Positions 1-8,564 of a stretch of DNA of 41,981 bases are shown here, piece after piece. The first letter of the stretch is position 1. The number at the start of each line of letters is the position of its first letter. The notes under the pieces were generated by a model. That model did not search any database. It was not told the origin of the DNA and saw only the letters and a program-made list of their open reading frames with translations. The DNA is taken from assembly GCA_964466745.1 (NCBI GenBank), contig CAYXOX010000013.1:1-41981 (forward strand). The letters are read 5' to 3'. The position numbers and the translations under genes are program-made. The stretch comes from CAYXOX01 sp964466745 (lineage in GTDB: Bacteria > Pseudomonadota > Alphaproteobacteria > Rhodobacterales > Rhodobacteraceae).

Positions 1-746
1 CCGACTACAACTGGGGCTACACCACCGAGCAGGCGACCACCGAGGCCACCGAGGGCATCGGCTGGGAGACGGTGAACAAGGTCCTCACCCCGGTGGGACA
101 GGGGGACTTCTCGTCCTACATCACGCCGGTCATGGGCTCGGGCGCCGACACGCTGGTGCTGGTCCATTACGGCGGCGACATGGTGAACTCGCTGACCAAC
201 GCGGTGCAGTTCGGCCTGCGCGAGGCCCAGGCCAACGGCCGCGACTTCCAGATCGTCGTGCCGCTCTACTCCGAGCTCATGGCGCGCGGCGCGGGCGAGA
301 ACATCGCCGGCATCATCGGCTCTCAGAACTGGGACTGGAAGCTCGAGAACGTGATGGGCGAGCGCTACATCGGCACCAACGCCTTCGTGCAGTCCTTCGG
401 CCGGAAATACGGCTTCCCGCCCAGCCAGGCGGCCCACACCGGCTACGTGCAGGCCCTGCTTTATGCCGATGCCGTGGAGCGCGCTGGCTCGTTCAACCCC
501 TGTGCCGTGGTCGAAGCCCTCAAGGACTTCGAGTTCGACGGGCTGGGCAACGGCCCGACGCTCTATCGCGGCGAGGACCACCAGTGCTTCAAGGACGTGG
601 TCGTCGTGCGCGGCAAGGAGAACCCGGAGAACGAGTTCGACCTCGTCGAGATCGTCGAGATGACCCCGGTCGAGCAGATCACGTATCCGCATGACCATCC
701 GCAGTTCGCCGGCGGCGAACTCGGGGAGTGCAACCCGGGCGCCTGA
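1..746 (+). CDS. ABC transporter substrate-binding protein, 3' part (partial)
   Basis: This is the C-terminal part, about 247 residues, of a periplasmic binding protein of the leucine/amide-binding (type I fold) class. The frame is open from base 3 with no start, so the gene continues upstream; a GTG near base 72 is internal. Residues such as GADTLVLVHYGGDMVN and the closing segment with a cysteine pair (NPCAVV, DHQCFKD) fit the second lobe of Peripla_BP_6-type proteins. It is followed by two permeases and two ATPases in the same direction, so it should deliver the ligand to that transporter. The ligand (branched-chain amino acid, amide, urea or another small organic) cannot be told from this fragment. 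Confidence 0.85.
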   Translation, partial: DYNWGYTTEQATTEATEGIGWETVNKVLTPVGQGDFSSYITPVMGSGADTLVLVHYGGDMVNSLTNAVQFGLREAQANGRDFQIVVPLYSELMARGAGENIAGIIGSQNWDWKLENVMGERYIGTNAFVQSFGRKYGFPPSQAAHTGYVQALLYADAVERAGSFNPCAVVEALKDFEFDGLGNGPTLYRGEDHQCFKDVVVVRGKENPENEFDLVEIVEMTPVEQITYPHDHPQFAGGELGECNPGA

Positions 747-773
747 CGCGCAGCTGAACGGGACGGCAAGACA

Positions 774-802
774 GGCGGCGGCCACGCAGGGTGGCCGCCG
801 CC
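774..802 (+). terminator. Strong hairpin between binding-protein and permease genes
   Basis: A perfect 12-bp inverted repeat (774-785 with 791-802, arms GGCGGCGGCCAC/GTGGCCGCCGCC) with a 5-base loop lies 28 bases after the binding-protein stop. No U-tract follows. In liv-type operons such a hairpin commonly stabilises the abundant binding-protein message or partly stops transcription, giving more binding protein than permease; that role is inferred here. Confidence 0.6.
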
Positions 803-869
803 CCGCTAGACACGTCGAGCCGCCCGGGGTTTCCGGGCGCGCGGCACCACATTCGCGAAGGTGGAGGCG

Positions 870-1901
870 ATGGACGCAATACTCCTGCAAATCCTGAACG
901 GGCTCGACAAGGGATCGGCCTACGCGCTGATCGCGCTCGGGCTGACGCTCATTTTCGGCACGCTCGGCGTGGTCAACTTTGCCCACGGGGTGCTCTTCGC
1001 GCTCGGTGCCTTCACCGCCGTGACCTTCCGCGGCATTCTCTCGGCCTCTTTCGTCACGCTCGACGAAACCCGGCAGGACTTCCTCGGCAATCCGCTCCAG
1101 GTCGAGACCACCTATGTCGAGGCCTGGTTCGGCGAGGCGATGGGGACCTTCCTCATCGACTGGTCGGTGCCGCTCTCGATCCTGCTCGCGATCCCGGTGA
1201 TGGCGCTGGTCGGCCTCGCCATGGAGCGCGGCCTCATCAAGCACTTCTACAAGCGGCCGCACGCCGACCAGATCCTGGTGACGTTCGGCCTTGCGATCGT
1301 GCTGCAGCAGATCATCAAGTATTTCTACGGTGCCAACCCCATCCAGATGCCGGCACCCGAAGCTTTCCGGGGCTCCTTCGATTTCGGCGTGCTGATCGGC
1401 TTCGATCCGATGACGATCATGTATCCCTACTGGCGCCTCGTCTATTTCGGCTTCGCCCTCGTGGTGATCGCGGCGATCTTCGCCTTCCTGAGGTTCACCA
1501 CCTTCGGCATGGTGGTGCGCGCCGGAATGGCCGACCGTGAGACGGTCGGGCTTCTGGGCATCAACATCGGCCGCAGGTTCACCACGATGTTCGCCATCGC
1601 CGCCATCGTGGCCGGCCTCGCGGGCGTGATGTACACGCCGATCGTCTCGCCGAACTACAACATGGGGATGAACTTCCTCGTGCTGAGTTTCGTCGTCGTG
1701 GTCGTCGGAGGCATGGGCAGCCTGCCCGGAGCGGTCCTCGCGGGGTTCGTGCTCGGCATCCTCGAGAGCTTCGCCTCGATGTCGGCGGTCACCTCGGTGC
1801 TCCCGGGCATCAACCAGGTAATCATCTACCTTGTCGCCATCATCGTGCTGCTCGTGCGGCCGCGCGGGCTGATGGGGCGCAGAGGCGTGATGGAGGAGTG
1901 A
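870..1901 (+). CDS. Branched-chain amino acid-type ABC permease (LivH family)
   Basis: A 343-residue, very hydrophobic inner-membrane permease. The N-terminal segment DKGSAYALIALGLTLIFG followed by NFAHG near residues 36-40 is characteristic of LivH/UrtB permeases, and the C-terminal VVVVVGGMGSLPGAVLAGFVLG repeats the family pattern. It would form the translocation channel with the LivM-like product of the next gene. I chose ATG 870 because a GGTGGAGG ribosome site lies just before it; a GTG three codons upstream (861) overlaps that site and is less likely. The next gene starts 4 bases after the stop, so the two are translated from one message. Substrate unknown. Confidence 0.9.
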   Translation: MDAILLQILNGLDKGSAYALIALGLTLIFGTLGVVNFAHGVLFALGAFTAVTFRGILSASFVTLDETRQDFLGNPLQVETTYVEAWFGEAMGTFLIDWSVPLSILLAIPVMALVGLAMERGLIKHFYKRPHADQILVTFGLAIVLQQIIKYFYGANPIQMPAPEAFRGSFDFGVLIGFDPMTIMYPYWRLVYFGFALVVIAAIFAFLRFTTFGMVVRAGMADRETVGLLGINIGRRFTTMFAIAAIVAGLAGVMYTPIVSPNYNMGMNFLVLSFVVVVVGGMGSLPGAVLAGFVLGILESFASMSAVTSVLPGINQVIIYLVAIIVLLVRPRGLMGRRGVMEE

Positions 1902-1905
1902 GACA

Positions 1906-3120
1906 ATGCTCGGACTGAACCAGAAAGACCTGACCCTCTTCCTGATCGTCGTGGCGCTCGTGGTGCTGGCGCCGTTCCTTCTCAATCCCTTCCCCGAGGC
2001 CTCGGGACTGGCGCGCTTCAACGCGGGCTACCCCGACCTGATGCAGCGCTTCGTGATCTTCGGGATCTTCGCCATCGGCTTCAACATCCTGTTCGGGCTG
2101 ACGGGCTACCTCTCCTTCGGGCACGCGGCCTTCCTGGGCGTCGGCTCCTACGCCGGGGTCTGGATGATGAAGCTGCTCACCGTGAACGTGATCCCGGCGA
2201 TCCTCGCGTCGGTGATCGTGGCCGGTATCTTCTCGGTGGTGATCGGCTACATCTGCCTGCGGCGCTCGGGCATCTACTTTTCGATCCTGACGCTGGCCTT
2301 CGCGCAGATGTCCTTCGCGCTGGCCTATTCGGTGCTCACGCCCATCACCGCGGGCGAGACCGGGCTTCAGCTCTCCCTTTCCGATCCGCGCATCCTGGAG
2401 GCGGCGCCCGACGGCGCGCAGATCCCGGCCGCCAACGTCTTCGGCCTCGAGATGCGCGACGGCTTCGACTGGGCGGTGGCCGGCTGGGAGTTCACCTTCA
2501 ACTTCGGCTACTACTTCTGCGCGCTGCTCATGCTGATCGCGTTCTACCTCTCGATCCGCATCTTCCGCTCGCCCTTCGGCATGATGCTCCGCGCCGTGAA
2601 ATCGAACCAGCAGCGCATGAACTACACCGGCCTCAACCACCGGCCCTACGCGCTCGCCGCCTTCGTGATCTCGGGTATGTATGCCGGCCTGGCCGGCGGC
2701 CTGATGGTGGCGGTGGACCCGCTGGCCGGTGCCGACCGGATGTTCTGGACGGCGTCGGGCGAGGTGGTGCTCATGACGATCCTTGGCGGTGCCGGCACGC
2801 TCATCGGGCCGGTGCTCGGAGCCGGCATGATCAAGTATTTCGAGAACATCTTCTCGCGGCTCAACGAGGGGGATCTGAACGCCCTGTTCGGCTTCCTGCC
2901 TGACGGGCTGCAATCGATGTTCGTCACCGTGGCGCAGATGTTCGTGGGCGACGGCTGGCTGATGACGCTGGGCCTGATGTTCATGGTCGTGGTGATCTTC
3001 CTGCCCGGCGGTCTCGTGGAGGGCGGCCAGCGCCTCATCGGGCTCTTCCGCCGCAAGAGCACGCCCTCGGGCGGCGACTCGGAGCATCATCCGAAACCCG
3101 CGCCTCACGTGGCCGAATAA
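1906..3120 (+). CDS. Branched-chain amino acid-type ABC permease (LivM family)
   Basis: A 404-residue membrane protein, the second permease of the transporter. It has the LivM signature GLTGYLSFGHAAFLGVGSYAG at about residues 64-84 and a later GGAGTLIGPVLGAGMI segment. The GGAGGAG that ends the LivH-like gene serves as its ribosome site, and the gap is only 4 bases. An insert around residues 155-190 (after TAGETGLQLSLSDPRILEAAP) sits between membrane segments, as in several LivM proteins. The short hydrophilic tail after RRKS is rich in charged residues. Acts in the inner membrane; substrate not determinable. Confidence 0.9.
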   Translation: MLGLNQKDLTLFLIVVALVVLAPFLLNPFPEASGLARFNAGYPDLMQRFVIFGIFAIGFNILFGLTGYLSFGHAAFLGVGSYAGVWMMKLLTVNVIPAILASVIVAGIFSVVIGYICLRRSGIYFSILTLAFAQMSFALAYSVLTPITAGETGLQLSLSDPRILEAAPDGAQIPAANVFGLEMRDGFDWAVAGWEFTFNFGYYFCALLMLIAFYLSIRIFRSPFGMMLRAVKSNQQRMNYTGLNHRPYALAAFVISGMYAGLAGGLMVAVDPLAGADRMFWTASGEVVLMTILGGAGTLIGPVLGAGMIKYFENIFSRLNEGDLNALFGFLPDGLQSMFVTVAQMFVGDGWLMTLGLMFMVVVIFLPGGLVEGGQRLIGLFRRKSTPSGGDSEHHPKPAPHVAE

Positions 3121-3133
3121 GGAGGCCCCAGCC

Positions 3134-3889
3134 ATGGGAATTCTCGAAGTCAAGGGTGTGGGCAAGCGCTTCGGCGGCCTGCAGGCCCTGGGAGACGTGA
3201 ACCTCTCGGTGAAGGAGAACTCGGTTCACGCCATCATCGGTCCGAACGGAGCGGGCAAGTCCACCTTGCTCAACGTGCTCGTCGGCAAGCTGATACCCGA
3301 CACCGGCAGCGTCATGTTCGACGGCCAGTCGGTGCTGGGTCGCAAGCCCCACGAGATCAACCAGATGGGCATCAGCCGCGTCTTCCAGACGCCGGAGATC
3401 TTCGGCGACCTCACGGTGATGGAAAACGTGATGATACCCTGCTTCGCCAAGCGCGACGGCGCCTTCCGGATGCATGCGATCGAATCCGTGGAGTCCGAAG
3501 GGACGATCATCGAGCAGGCCGAACGCATGCTCGCGGACGTCAAAATGCTGGAGAAGCGCAACGTCCACGCGGGATCGCTCTCGCGCGGGGACAAGCGCCG
3601 GCTGGAGATGGCGATGTGCCTCGTGCAGGAGCCTAAGCTCCTGCTGCTCGACGAGCCGACGGCGGGGATGTCGCGCGCCGACACCAACAACACCATCGAT
3701 CTTCTCAAGGAGATCAAGGGGAAGCGCGATATCACCATGGCGATCATCGAGCACGACATGCATGTCGTGTTCAGCCTCGCCGAGCGGATCACCGTGCTCG
3801 CCCAGGGGACGCCGCTGGTGGAGGATATCCCCGAGAACATCAAGGGCCACCCCAAGGTCCAGGAAGCCTATCTCGGCCACGCGGCGTGA
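3134..3889 (+). CDS. ABC transporter ATP-binding protein (LivG family)
   Basis: A 251-residue cytoplasmic ATPase. Walker A is GPNGAGKST at residues 36-44, and Walker B with the catalytic glutamate is LLLLDEP at 169-175. The signature motif reads LSRGDKRRLE from residue 149, not the classical LSGGQ; LivG proteins often differ here, but the R-G-D form is notable. The C-terminal IIEHDMHVVFSLAERITVLAQG is the switch histidine region. The start is preceded by AAGGAGG with good spacing. It should pair with the next ATPase to drive the two permeases. Confidence 0.9.
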   Translation: MGILEVKGVGKRFGGLQALGDVNLSVKENSVHAIIGPNGAGKSTLLNVLVGKLIPDTGSVMFDGQSVLGRKPHEINQMGISRVFQTPEIFGDLTVMENVMIPCFAKRDGAFRMHAIESVESEGTIIEQAERMLADVKMLEKRNVHAGSLSRGDKRRLEMAMCLVQEPKLLLLDEPTAGMSRADTNNTIDLLKEIKGKRDITMAIIEHDMHVVFSLAERITVLAQGTPLVEDIPENIKGHPKVQEAYLGHAA

Positions 3890-4656
3890 GGAATCAGGAG
3901 ATGAACGTGCAGCAAGAGTTCGATCCCAACGCCAACCACGCCGCCACGGCGCCGGCGTATCTTTCCGTCTACGACCTGCACGCCTACTACGGCGAGAGCT
4001 ACATCGTGCAGGGCATCAGCTTCAACGTGCACGAGGGCGAGATCCTCGCGCTCCTGGGCCGCAACGGTGCCGGAAAGACATCGACGTTGCGCGCCATTGC
4101 CCGCCTCGACAATCCGCAGGTGACCCATGGCGAGATCTGGCTCGATCACAAGCACCTGCACACGATGGCCAGCCACGAGGCGGCGATTGCCGGGCTGGGC
4201 CTCGTGCCGGAGGACCGGCGGATCATCCAGGGCCTGACCGTGGAGGAGAACCTCCAGCTCGCCCAGATCGTCGAGCCCATCGGCTGGTCGATAGAACGGC
4301 TCTACGAGCTGTTTCCGCGGCTCGGCGAGCGCCGCAAGCAGGAGGGGACCACGCTCTCGGGCGGTGAGCAGCAGATGCTCTCGATCGCCCGTGCCCTGGC
4401 GCGTGACGTAAAGGTCCTGCTCCTCGATGAGCCCTACGAGGGGCTTGCGCCGGTGATCGTGGACGAGATCGAGCGCACGCTCAAGCTCATCAAGTCCCAG
4501 GGCATGACGACGATCATCGTGGAGCAGAATGCCGTCCGGGCACTGCAACTGGCCGATCGCGCTGTCATCCTGGACACCGGAAAGATCGTCTACGACGGCT
4601 CCGCCGAGGAAGTGCTCGAAAACGAGAAGCTGCGCGCCGAGTACCTCGCCATCTGA
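3886..4656 (+). CDS. ABC transporter ATP-binding protein (LivF family)
   Basis: Second ATPase of the transporter, 256 residues from GTG 3886, which overlaps the preceding stop as GTGA. Walker A is GRNGAGKTS (58-66), the signature is LSGGEQQML, and Walker B is VLLLDEPYEGLAP. The start is uncertain: an AGGAG at 3896-3900 touches ATG 3901 but is ideally spaced for GTG 3907, so the true protein may be 5-7 residues shorter. It has an unusually long N-terminal lead (about 24 residues) before the ATPase core compared with typical LivF of about 235 residues. Last gene of the transport operon. Confidence 0.9.
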   Translation: MRNQEMNVQQEFDPNANHAATAPAYLSVYDLHAYYGESYIVQGISFNVHEGEILALLGRNGAGKTSTLRAIARLDNPQVTHGEIWLDHKHLHTMASHEAAIAGLGLVPEDRRIIQGLTVEENLQLAQIVEPIGWSIERLYELFPRLGERRKQEGTTLSGGEQQMLSIARALARDVKVLLLDEPYEGLAPVIVDEIERTLKLIKSQGMTTIIVEQNAVRALQLADRAVILDTGKIVYDGSAEEVLENEKLRAEYLAI

Positions 4657-4669
4657 ACGCGCCCGCCCG

Positions 4670-4695
4670 GGCCGGCCGCGTGCGTGCAGCCGGCC
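4670..4695. terminator. GC-rich hairpin between convergent genes
   Basis: GGCCGGC (4670-4676) can pair with GCCGGCC (4689-4695) across a 12-base loop, between the livF-type stop and the convergent gene ending at 4711. There is no T-tract on either strand, so a terminator role is only suggested by position. Confidence 0.35.
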
Positions 4696-4710
4696 GGCGC
4701 GCGGGGGGGC

Positions 4711-5745
4711 TCAGCCGAGCGGGCCGGCGCCCCGCGCCTCCATCAGCGCCATCACAGCGTTCACCGCGGCCGGGCTCGGGGCGCTCTCGAAGGCGACGGC
4801 CCCCGTGAGATCCACCGGTCCGGCTCCGGCCGAAAGGGTTGCGGCAAGACCCGGGGCGAGGGTGTCCCAGGCGCCGCCGATGGTCAGCGCCTCTCCAGGC
4901 GCCACGGCAACGGGTACGAGCGCCGACGCAGGTGCCGCTGCCAGCAGCAGGTGGCTCGCACCCGCGGCGAGTTGAACCGAAAGCAATTTGCCGCTGTCGC
5001 CGAAGCGCAGCCGCAGCGGCTCTCCGGCGTCCTGCCAGAGCTGAGGCTGGGCTGCACCGCCGGATTGCAGCGCCTGGGAGCCGCTCACCTCCCGGGCCCG
5101 GATGAAGCCAAGATCGATGGAGCGATTGGGGTCGAGCCAGAGCGAAAGAAGCCGCGGCGCGGCCGCGGTGTTGCGCAGGGCGATCACGCGCGTGCCGGGT
5201 GCGCTCAGCGTCAGCCCGCCGAGATAGCTTACCCCGGTGGAGGGGCCGCCGAGACCGGCATGCCCGACGTGCAGCTTGCCGCTCAAGGCTCCGTGGCCAA
5301 TGGAAATCTCGTAAAGAGCGCCCGGCGCCAGCGCCCAGTCGGTGCGGTAGAGGAAGGCGCAGTTCCCGCCGGCGTCGGCGCCACGGGCAAAGGTGGCCGT
5401 GCCGGAGGCAGCGCCGAGGCTGCCGTCGGCCGCCTGCGCGCCGATCCCGTCCAGCAGCCAGCCGTCGGTGCCGGCCGCGAAATCGGCGTTGGCACCTTCG
5501 ATCAGCCCGCGGAAGGCGGGGGCCTCCACGCCGACGGCGAGAGCAACGGGGGTGCCGGGCCCGGCGGCAACCTGTGCGGCGCCGTCGGAAAAGGCCGTTG
5601 AGAACGCCAGCGCGGCCGTTTCCGCGCCGCTGAAATCGAAGGCGGCGGACGCTCCGGCGAGACCGGCGAGGCTCGTGAGCGCCACGGGCAAGGCGCCGCG
5701 TGCGCTGGAAACGGGGTGCATGGTATCGATACCGAAACCGATCAT
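4711..5745 (-). CDS. Orphan protein, 344 aa, possible beta-sandwich domain
   Basis: Function not recognised. The protein begins MIGFGIDTMHPVS, is rich in alanine and glycine, and has very few lysines and a single cysteine. No signal peptide or membrane segment is evident. Residues 86-96 (NADFAAGTDGW) followed by alternating strands up to about residue 215 look like a galactose-binding-type or CBM-like beta sandwich of the kind found in structural or carbohydrate-binding proteins; this is inference from pattern only. A GAGGAG ribosome site precedes the ATG. It diverges from the GDP-mannose gene, which hints at a cell-surface or polysaccharide link but does not prove one. Confidence 0.7.
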   Translation of the reverse strand: MIGFGIDTMHPVSSARGALPVALTSLAGLAGASAAFDFSGAETAALAFSTAFSDGAAQVAAGPGTPVALAVGVEAPAFRGLIEGANADFAAGTDGWLLDGIGAQAADGSLGAASGTATFARGADAGGNCAFLYRTDWALAPGALYEISIGHGALSGKLHVGHAGLGGPSTGVSYLGGLTLSAPGTRVIALRNTAAAPRLLSLWLDPNRSIDLGFIRAREVSGSQALQSGGAAQPQLWQDAGEPLRLRFGDSGKLLSVQLAAGASHLLLAAAPASALVPVAVAPGEALTIGGAWDTLAPGLAATLSAGAGPVDLTGAVAFESAPSPAAVNAVMALMEARGAGPLG

Positions 5746-5862
5746 GGAATTACTCCTCGGGGGGCTTGCTCGGGGCCACGCGCGGGCGAGAGCCGGCCCG
5801 GCGAGAGTGGGCGGAGCCTCCTGCGCCGCCGTTAACGCGGCCTTGCCGTGCCGCGCGCAGCC

Positions 5863-5891
5863 TTGAGCGGAAGGCCCGGGGCGGCTAGCAC
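5863..5891 (+). promoter_or_regulatory. Candidate promoter for the manC-type gene
   Basis: TTGAGC (5863-5868), 17 bases, then TAGCAC (5886-5891), giving a predicted start about 26 bases before the GTG start at 5924. The -10 match is weak. Confidence 0.3.
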
Positions 5892-5923
5892 TCTTGCACG
5901 CGGCGGTGTGCGGGGAGCGGCAG

Positions 5924-7381
5924 GTGGCAAACGAAACGACAGCGCCCGAGGCGCGGATTCACCCCGTGATCCTCTGCGGCGGGGCCGGAACGCGGCTCTG
6001 GCCGCTCTCGCGCAAGAGCTTTCCCAAGCAGTTCTCGACCCTGGCCGGGGCCGGCAGCCTGCTGGAGCAGACGGCCCGGCGGCTGGATGCCCCGGGATTC
6101 GCGCCCCCGCTCGCGATCACCGCCGAGCCCTTCCGCTTCGTGGTCCAGGAGCAGCTTGCTGCCGCCGGGGTGCAGCCCCGCGCCGTGCTCGTGGAGCCCG
6201 AGCCGCGCAACACCGCGCCGGCGGTGCTGGCCGCCGCCCTCTGGCTGCAGCAGTCGGAACCGGGGGCGCTGATTCTCGTCGCTCCCTCCGACCATGCAAT
6301 CCCCGATGCAGCATCCTTCCGGGCCGCCGTGGCGGCAGCGGTTCCGCGGGCGCGGGCAGGCGATCTCGTGGCCTTCGGCATCGCCCCGAGCCGGCCGGAA
6401 ACCGGCTATGGCTATCTCGAGCTGGCCCATGGCGCCGGGGAGGGCGGCGGCACGCCGGGGCCGATCCCGCTCGAGCGCTTCGTCGAAAAGCCCGATCTTT
6501 CCGCCGCGCGCGCCATGCTCGAAAGCGGCCGCTTCCTGTGGAACGCGGGCATCTTCCTGTTCACGGTGGAGGCGATCTGCGCGGTCTATCGCGCGCATGC
6601 GCCGGAGATGTTCAGTGCGGTTTCCCGTGCACTTCAGGGCGCCGAGCCCGACCTCGGCTTCACCCGGCTCGCGGCGCACGCCTGGGCCGAGGCGGAGGCG
6701 ATTTCCATCGACTACGCGATCATGGAGAAGGCCACCGGGCTTTCGGCCATGCCCTATTCGGGCAAGTGGTCGGATCTTGGCGATTGGAACGCCGTGTGGC
6801 AGGAGGGAGAGACCGACGGCGCGGGCAATGTCGTCTCTCCCGGGGCGTCGGCCATCGATTGCGAGGGCACGCTCCTGCGCAGCGAGACCGAGGGCCTGGC
6901 CCTTGTCGGCCTCGGCCTGCGGGATATCGTGGCAGTCGCGATGCCCGATGCCGTTCTCGTCGCCGACCGCGGTGATGCGCAGCGTGTCAAGGAGGCGGTT
7001 GTCGCGCTCAAGGCGCAAGGCGCGGTGCAGGCCGAGAGTTTCCCGCGCGAGCACAGGCCATGGGGCTGGTTCGAGAGCCTCGTGCTGGGCGAGCGTTTCC
7101 AGGTGAAGCGCATCACCGTAAAGCCCGGCGCCGCGCTCAGCCTTCAAAGCCATCACCATCGTTCGGAGCACTGGGTCGTGGTGGCCGGCACCGCCCGGGT
7201 CACGCTCGGCGAGGAGGTGCGCCTCGTGCCGGAGAACGCATCGGTCTACATCCCCGTGGGGACGGTTCACCGGCTCGAGAACCCCGGCAAGCTTCCGCTC
7301 GTGCTCATCGAGGTCCAGACGGGGGCCTATCTCGGCGAGGACGACATCATCCGCCACGCCGACGATTACGCCCGGCGCTGA
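5924..7381 (+). CDS. manC: Mannose-1-phosphate guanylyltransferase / mannose-6-phosphate isomerase
   Basis: A 485-residue bifunctional cytoplasmic enzyme supplying GDP-mannose for polysaccharide or glycolipid synthesis. The N-terminal nucleotidyltransferase has GGAGTRLWPLSRK at residues 19-31 and FVEKP for sugar-phosphate binding. The C-terminal type II phosphomannose isomerase cupin has KPGAALSLQSHHHRSEHWVVVAGTARVT near residue 400-425, with the histidine cluster expected to bind metal. The length matches the AlgA/ManC/CpsB family. I chose GTG 5924 because GGGGAG lies 6 bases upstream; the open frame extends to a TTG at 5894 without a ribosome site. No other polysaccharide genes are in the window, so the end product is unknown. 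Confidence 0.93.
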   Translation: MANETTAPEARIHPVILCGGAGTRLWPLSRKSFPKQFSTLAGAGSLLEQTARRLDAPGFAPPLAITAEPFRFVVQEQLAAAGVQPRAVLVEPEPRNTAPAVLAAALWLQQSEPGALILVAPSDHAIPDAASFRAAVAAAVPRARAGDLVAFGIAPSRPETGYGYLELAHGAGEGGGTPGPIPLERFVEKPDLSAARAMLESGRFLWNAGIFLFTVEAICAVYRAHAPEMFSAVSRALQGAEPDLGFTRLAAHAWAEAEAISIDYAIMEKATGLSAMPYSGKWSDLGDWNAVWQEGETDGAGNVVSPGASAIDCEGTLLRSETEGLALVGLGLRDIVAVAMPDAVLVADRGDAQRVKEAVVALKAQGAVQAESFPREHRPWGWFESLVLGERFQVKRITVKPGAALSLQSHHHRSEHWVVVAGTARVTLGEEVRLVPENASVYIPVGTVHRLENPGKLPLVLIEVQTGAYLGEDDIIRHADDYARR

Positions 7382-7527
7382 TCGCTGCCCGGCCGGCAGG
7401 ATATCGTGGATCCGGGGCAGGTGTGGCGCTGCGTGCGCCTGTCGAACGGGTGCAGTGCACCGAGTTCGCGCAGAAAATGAAGTTTGGAAGATAGGACCTT
7501 CAAAAGAAAGTGCCTTGACGCTCGCCT

Positions 7528-7564
7528 CTCTGGTGGCACCCGGCGGGGCCGTCGGGCACCAGAG
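7528..7564. terminator. Hairpin between convergent manC and bpt
   Basis: CTCTGGTG (7528-7535) pairs with CACCAGAG (7557-7564), with further G-C pairing possible in the loop (CCCG/CGGG). It lies between two converging genes. On the minus strand a T-rich stretch follows about 20 bases later; neither strand has a classical U-tract. Confidence 0.4.
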
Positions 7565-7586
7565 GGGTGAACAGCGCGCGGAGCTC

Positions 7587-8432
7587 TCAGCCCTTGGTGG
7601 GCCGGGTATCGGGCAGGCTGATCTTGGCCACCTGCTCGGCGATCGGATCCACTTCCAGCGGGTGGGTCTCGGCGCAGTAGTCGGCCGGGTCGCTCAGCTT
7701 CTCCCAGGCGCCGCCCCGGTAGACCTCGAGGCCGGAAAACCCGGCCTTGTAGCCCATCTTCGGGCTGCCCGGCACCCAGTAGCCCAGATAGACGAAGGGC
7801 ATGCCGGCCTCGCGCGCGATCTCGATGTGATCGAGGATCACGTAGGTGCCGAGGCTCTGGCGTTCGAGGCCCGGCTCGTAGAACGAGTAGACCATCGAGA
7901 GCCCGTCATCGAGCACATCCGTCAGGCAGACCGCGGCGAGCGATTCGCGCGGCTGGCCGTCTTCATCCCTCTCGGGCGGCGCGGTGTATTCGATCACGCG
8001 CGAACGGATCGGCGTTTCCTCGATCATCGCGGCAAACTCGAAGATGTCCATGTCGGCCATGCCGCCATCGGAGTGGCGCGAGTCGAGATACTCGCGGAAC
8101 AGCGAGAACTGCTCCTCCGTGGCCCACGGCGCCGTCGCGCGGCGGGTGAGGTGGCGATTGCGCCGCTGCGTTCTTTTCTGGCTGCGCGTGGGCACGAAAT
8201 CGGAAACGCGGATGCGCGCCGAAAGACAGGCCGAGCATTCCGCGCAGGAGGGGCGGTAGAGCACGTTCTGGCTGCGGCGAAAGCCCTGCTTGGAGAGCGA
8301 ATCGTTGAGCGTCTCCGCGGTTTCGCCCTGCAGGGCCGTGAACAGCTTCCGCTCCATCCTGCCCGGCAGATACGGGCAGGGCTGAGGGGCTGTGACGTAG
8401 AATTGCGGCGCGATGGGAAGGGTGTGGCGCAT
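7587..8432 (-). CDS. bpt: Aspartate/glutamate leucyltransferase (arginyltransferase family)
   Basis: A 281-residue aminoacyl-tRNA-protein transferase. It would add leucine (Bpt type) to proteins with N-terminal Asp or Glu and so create an N-degron. Cysteines at 63, 66 and 69 (SCAECSAC) and the early CPYLPGRMERKLFT block match the N-terminal ATE domain, and the C-terminal YLGYWVPGSPKMGYKAGF is the family hallmark. The Bpt/Ate distinction is made from family similarity in bacteria, not from a residue I can test. The gene has a candidate promoter of its own and follows the RDD gene in the same direction. Confidence 0.92.
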   Translation of the reverse strand: MRHTLPIAPQFYVTAPQPCPYLPGRMERKLFTALQGETAETLNDSLSKQGFRRSQNVLYRPSCAECSACLSARIRVSDFVPTRSQKRTQRRNRHLTRRATAPWATEEQFSLFREYLDSRHSDGGMADMDIFEFAAMIEETPIRSRVIEYTAPPERDEDGQPRESLAAVCLTDVLDDGLSMVYSFYEPGLERQSLGTYVILDHIEIAREAGMPFVYLGYWVPGSPKMGYKAGFSGLEVYRGGAWEKLSDPADYCAETHPLEVDPIAEQVAKISLPDTRPTKG

Positions 8433-8461
8433 GCCAGCCCCATGCTGGTGATTTTCGACGG

Positions 8462-8491
8462 ATGGTAACGGTCTTGCTGCGCGCCGCGCAA
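8462..8491 (-). promoter_or_regulatory. Candidate bpt promoter
   Basis: On the minus strand, TTGCGC (8486-8491), 18 bases, then TACCAT (8462-8467). The start of transcription would fall about 20 bases before the bpt ATG at 8432. Confidence 0.4.
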
Positions 8492-8564
8492 GCCCCCGGG
8501 GCGTGCCGCCGCAGCCCTGCGCGCCAGCCCCGCATGTGCGCAGGTTGGCGCGCAGGGCTGGCCG

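Noticed and set aside
1840..3165. A 441-codon minus-strand frame opposite the LivM-type gene
   Set aside because: His/Glu/Arg-rich antisense shadow of a membrane protein gene.
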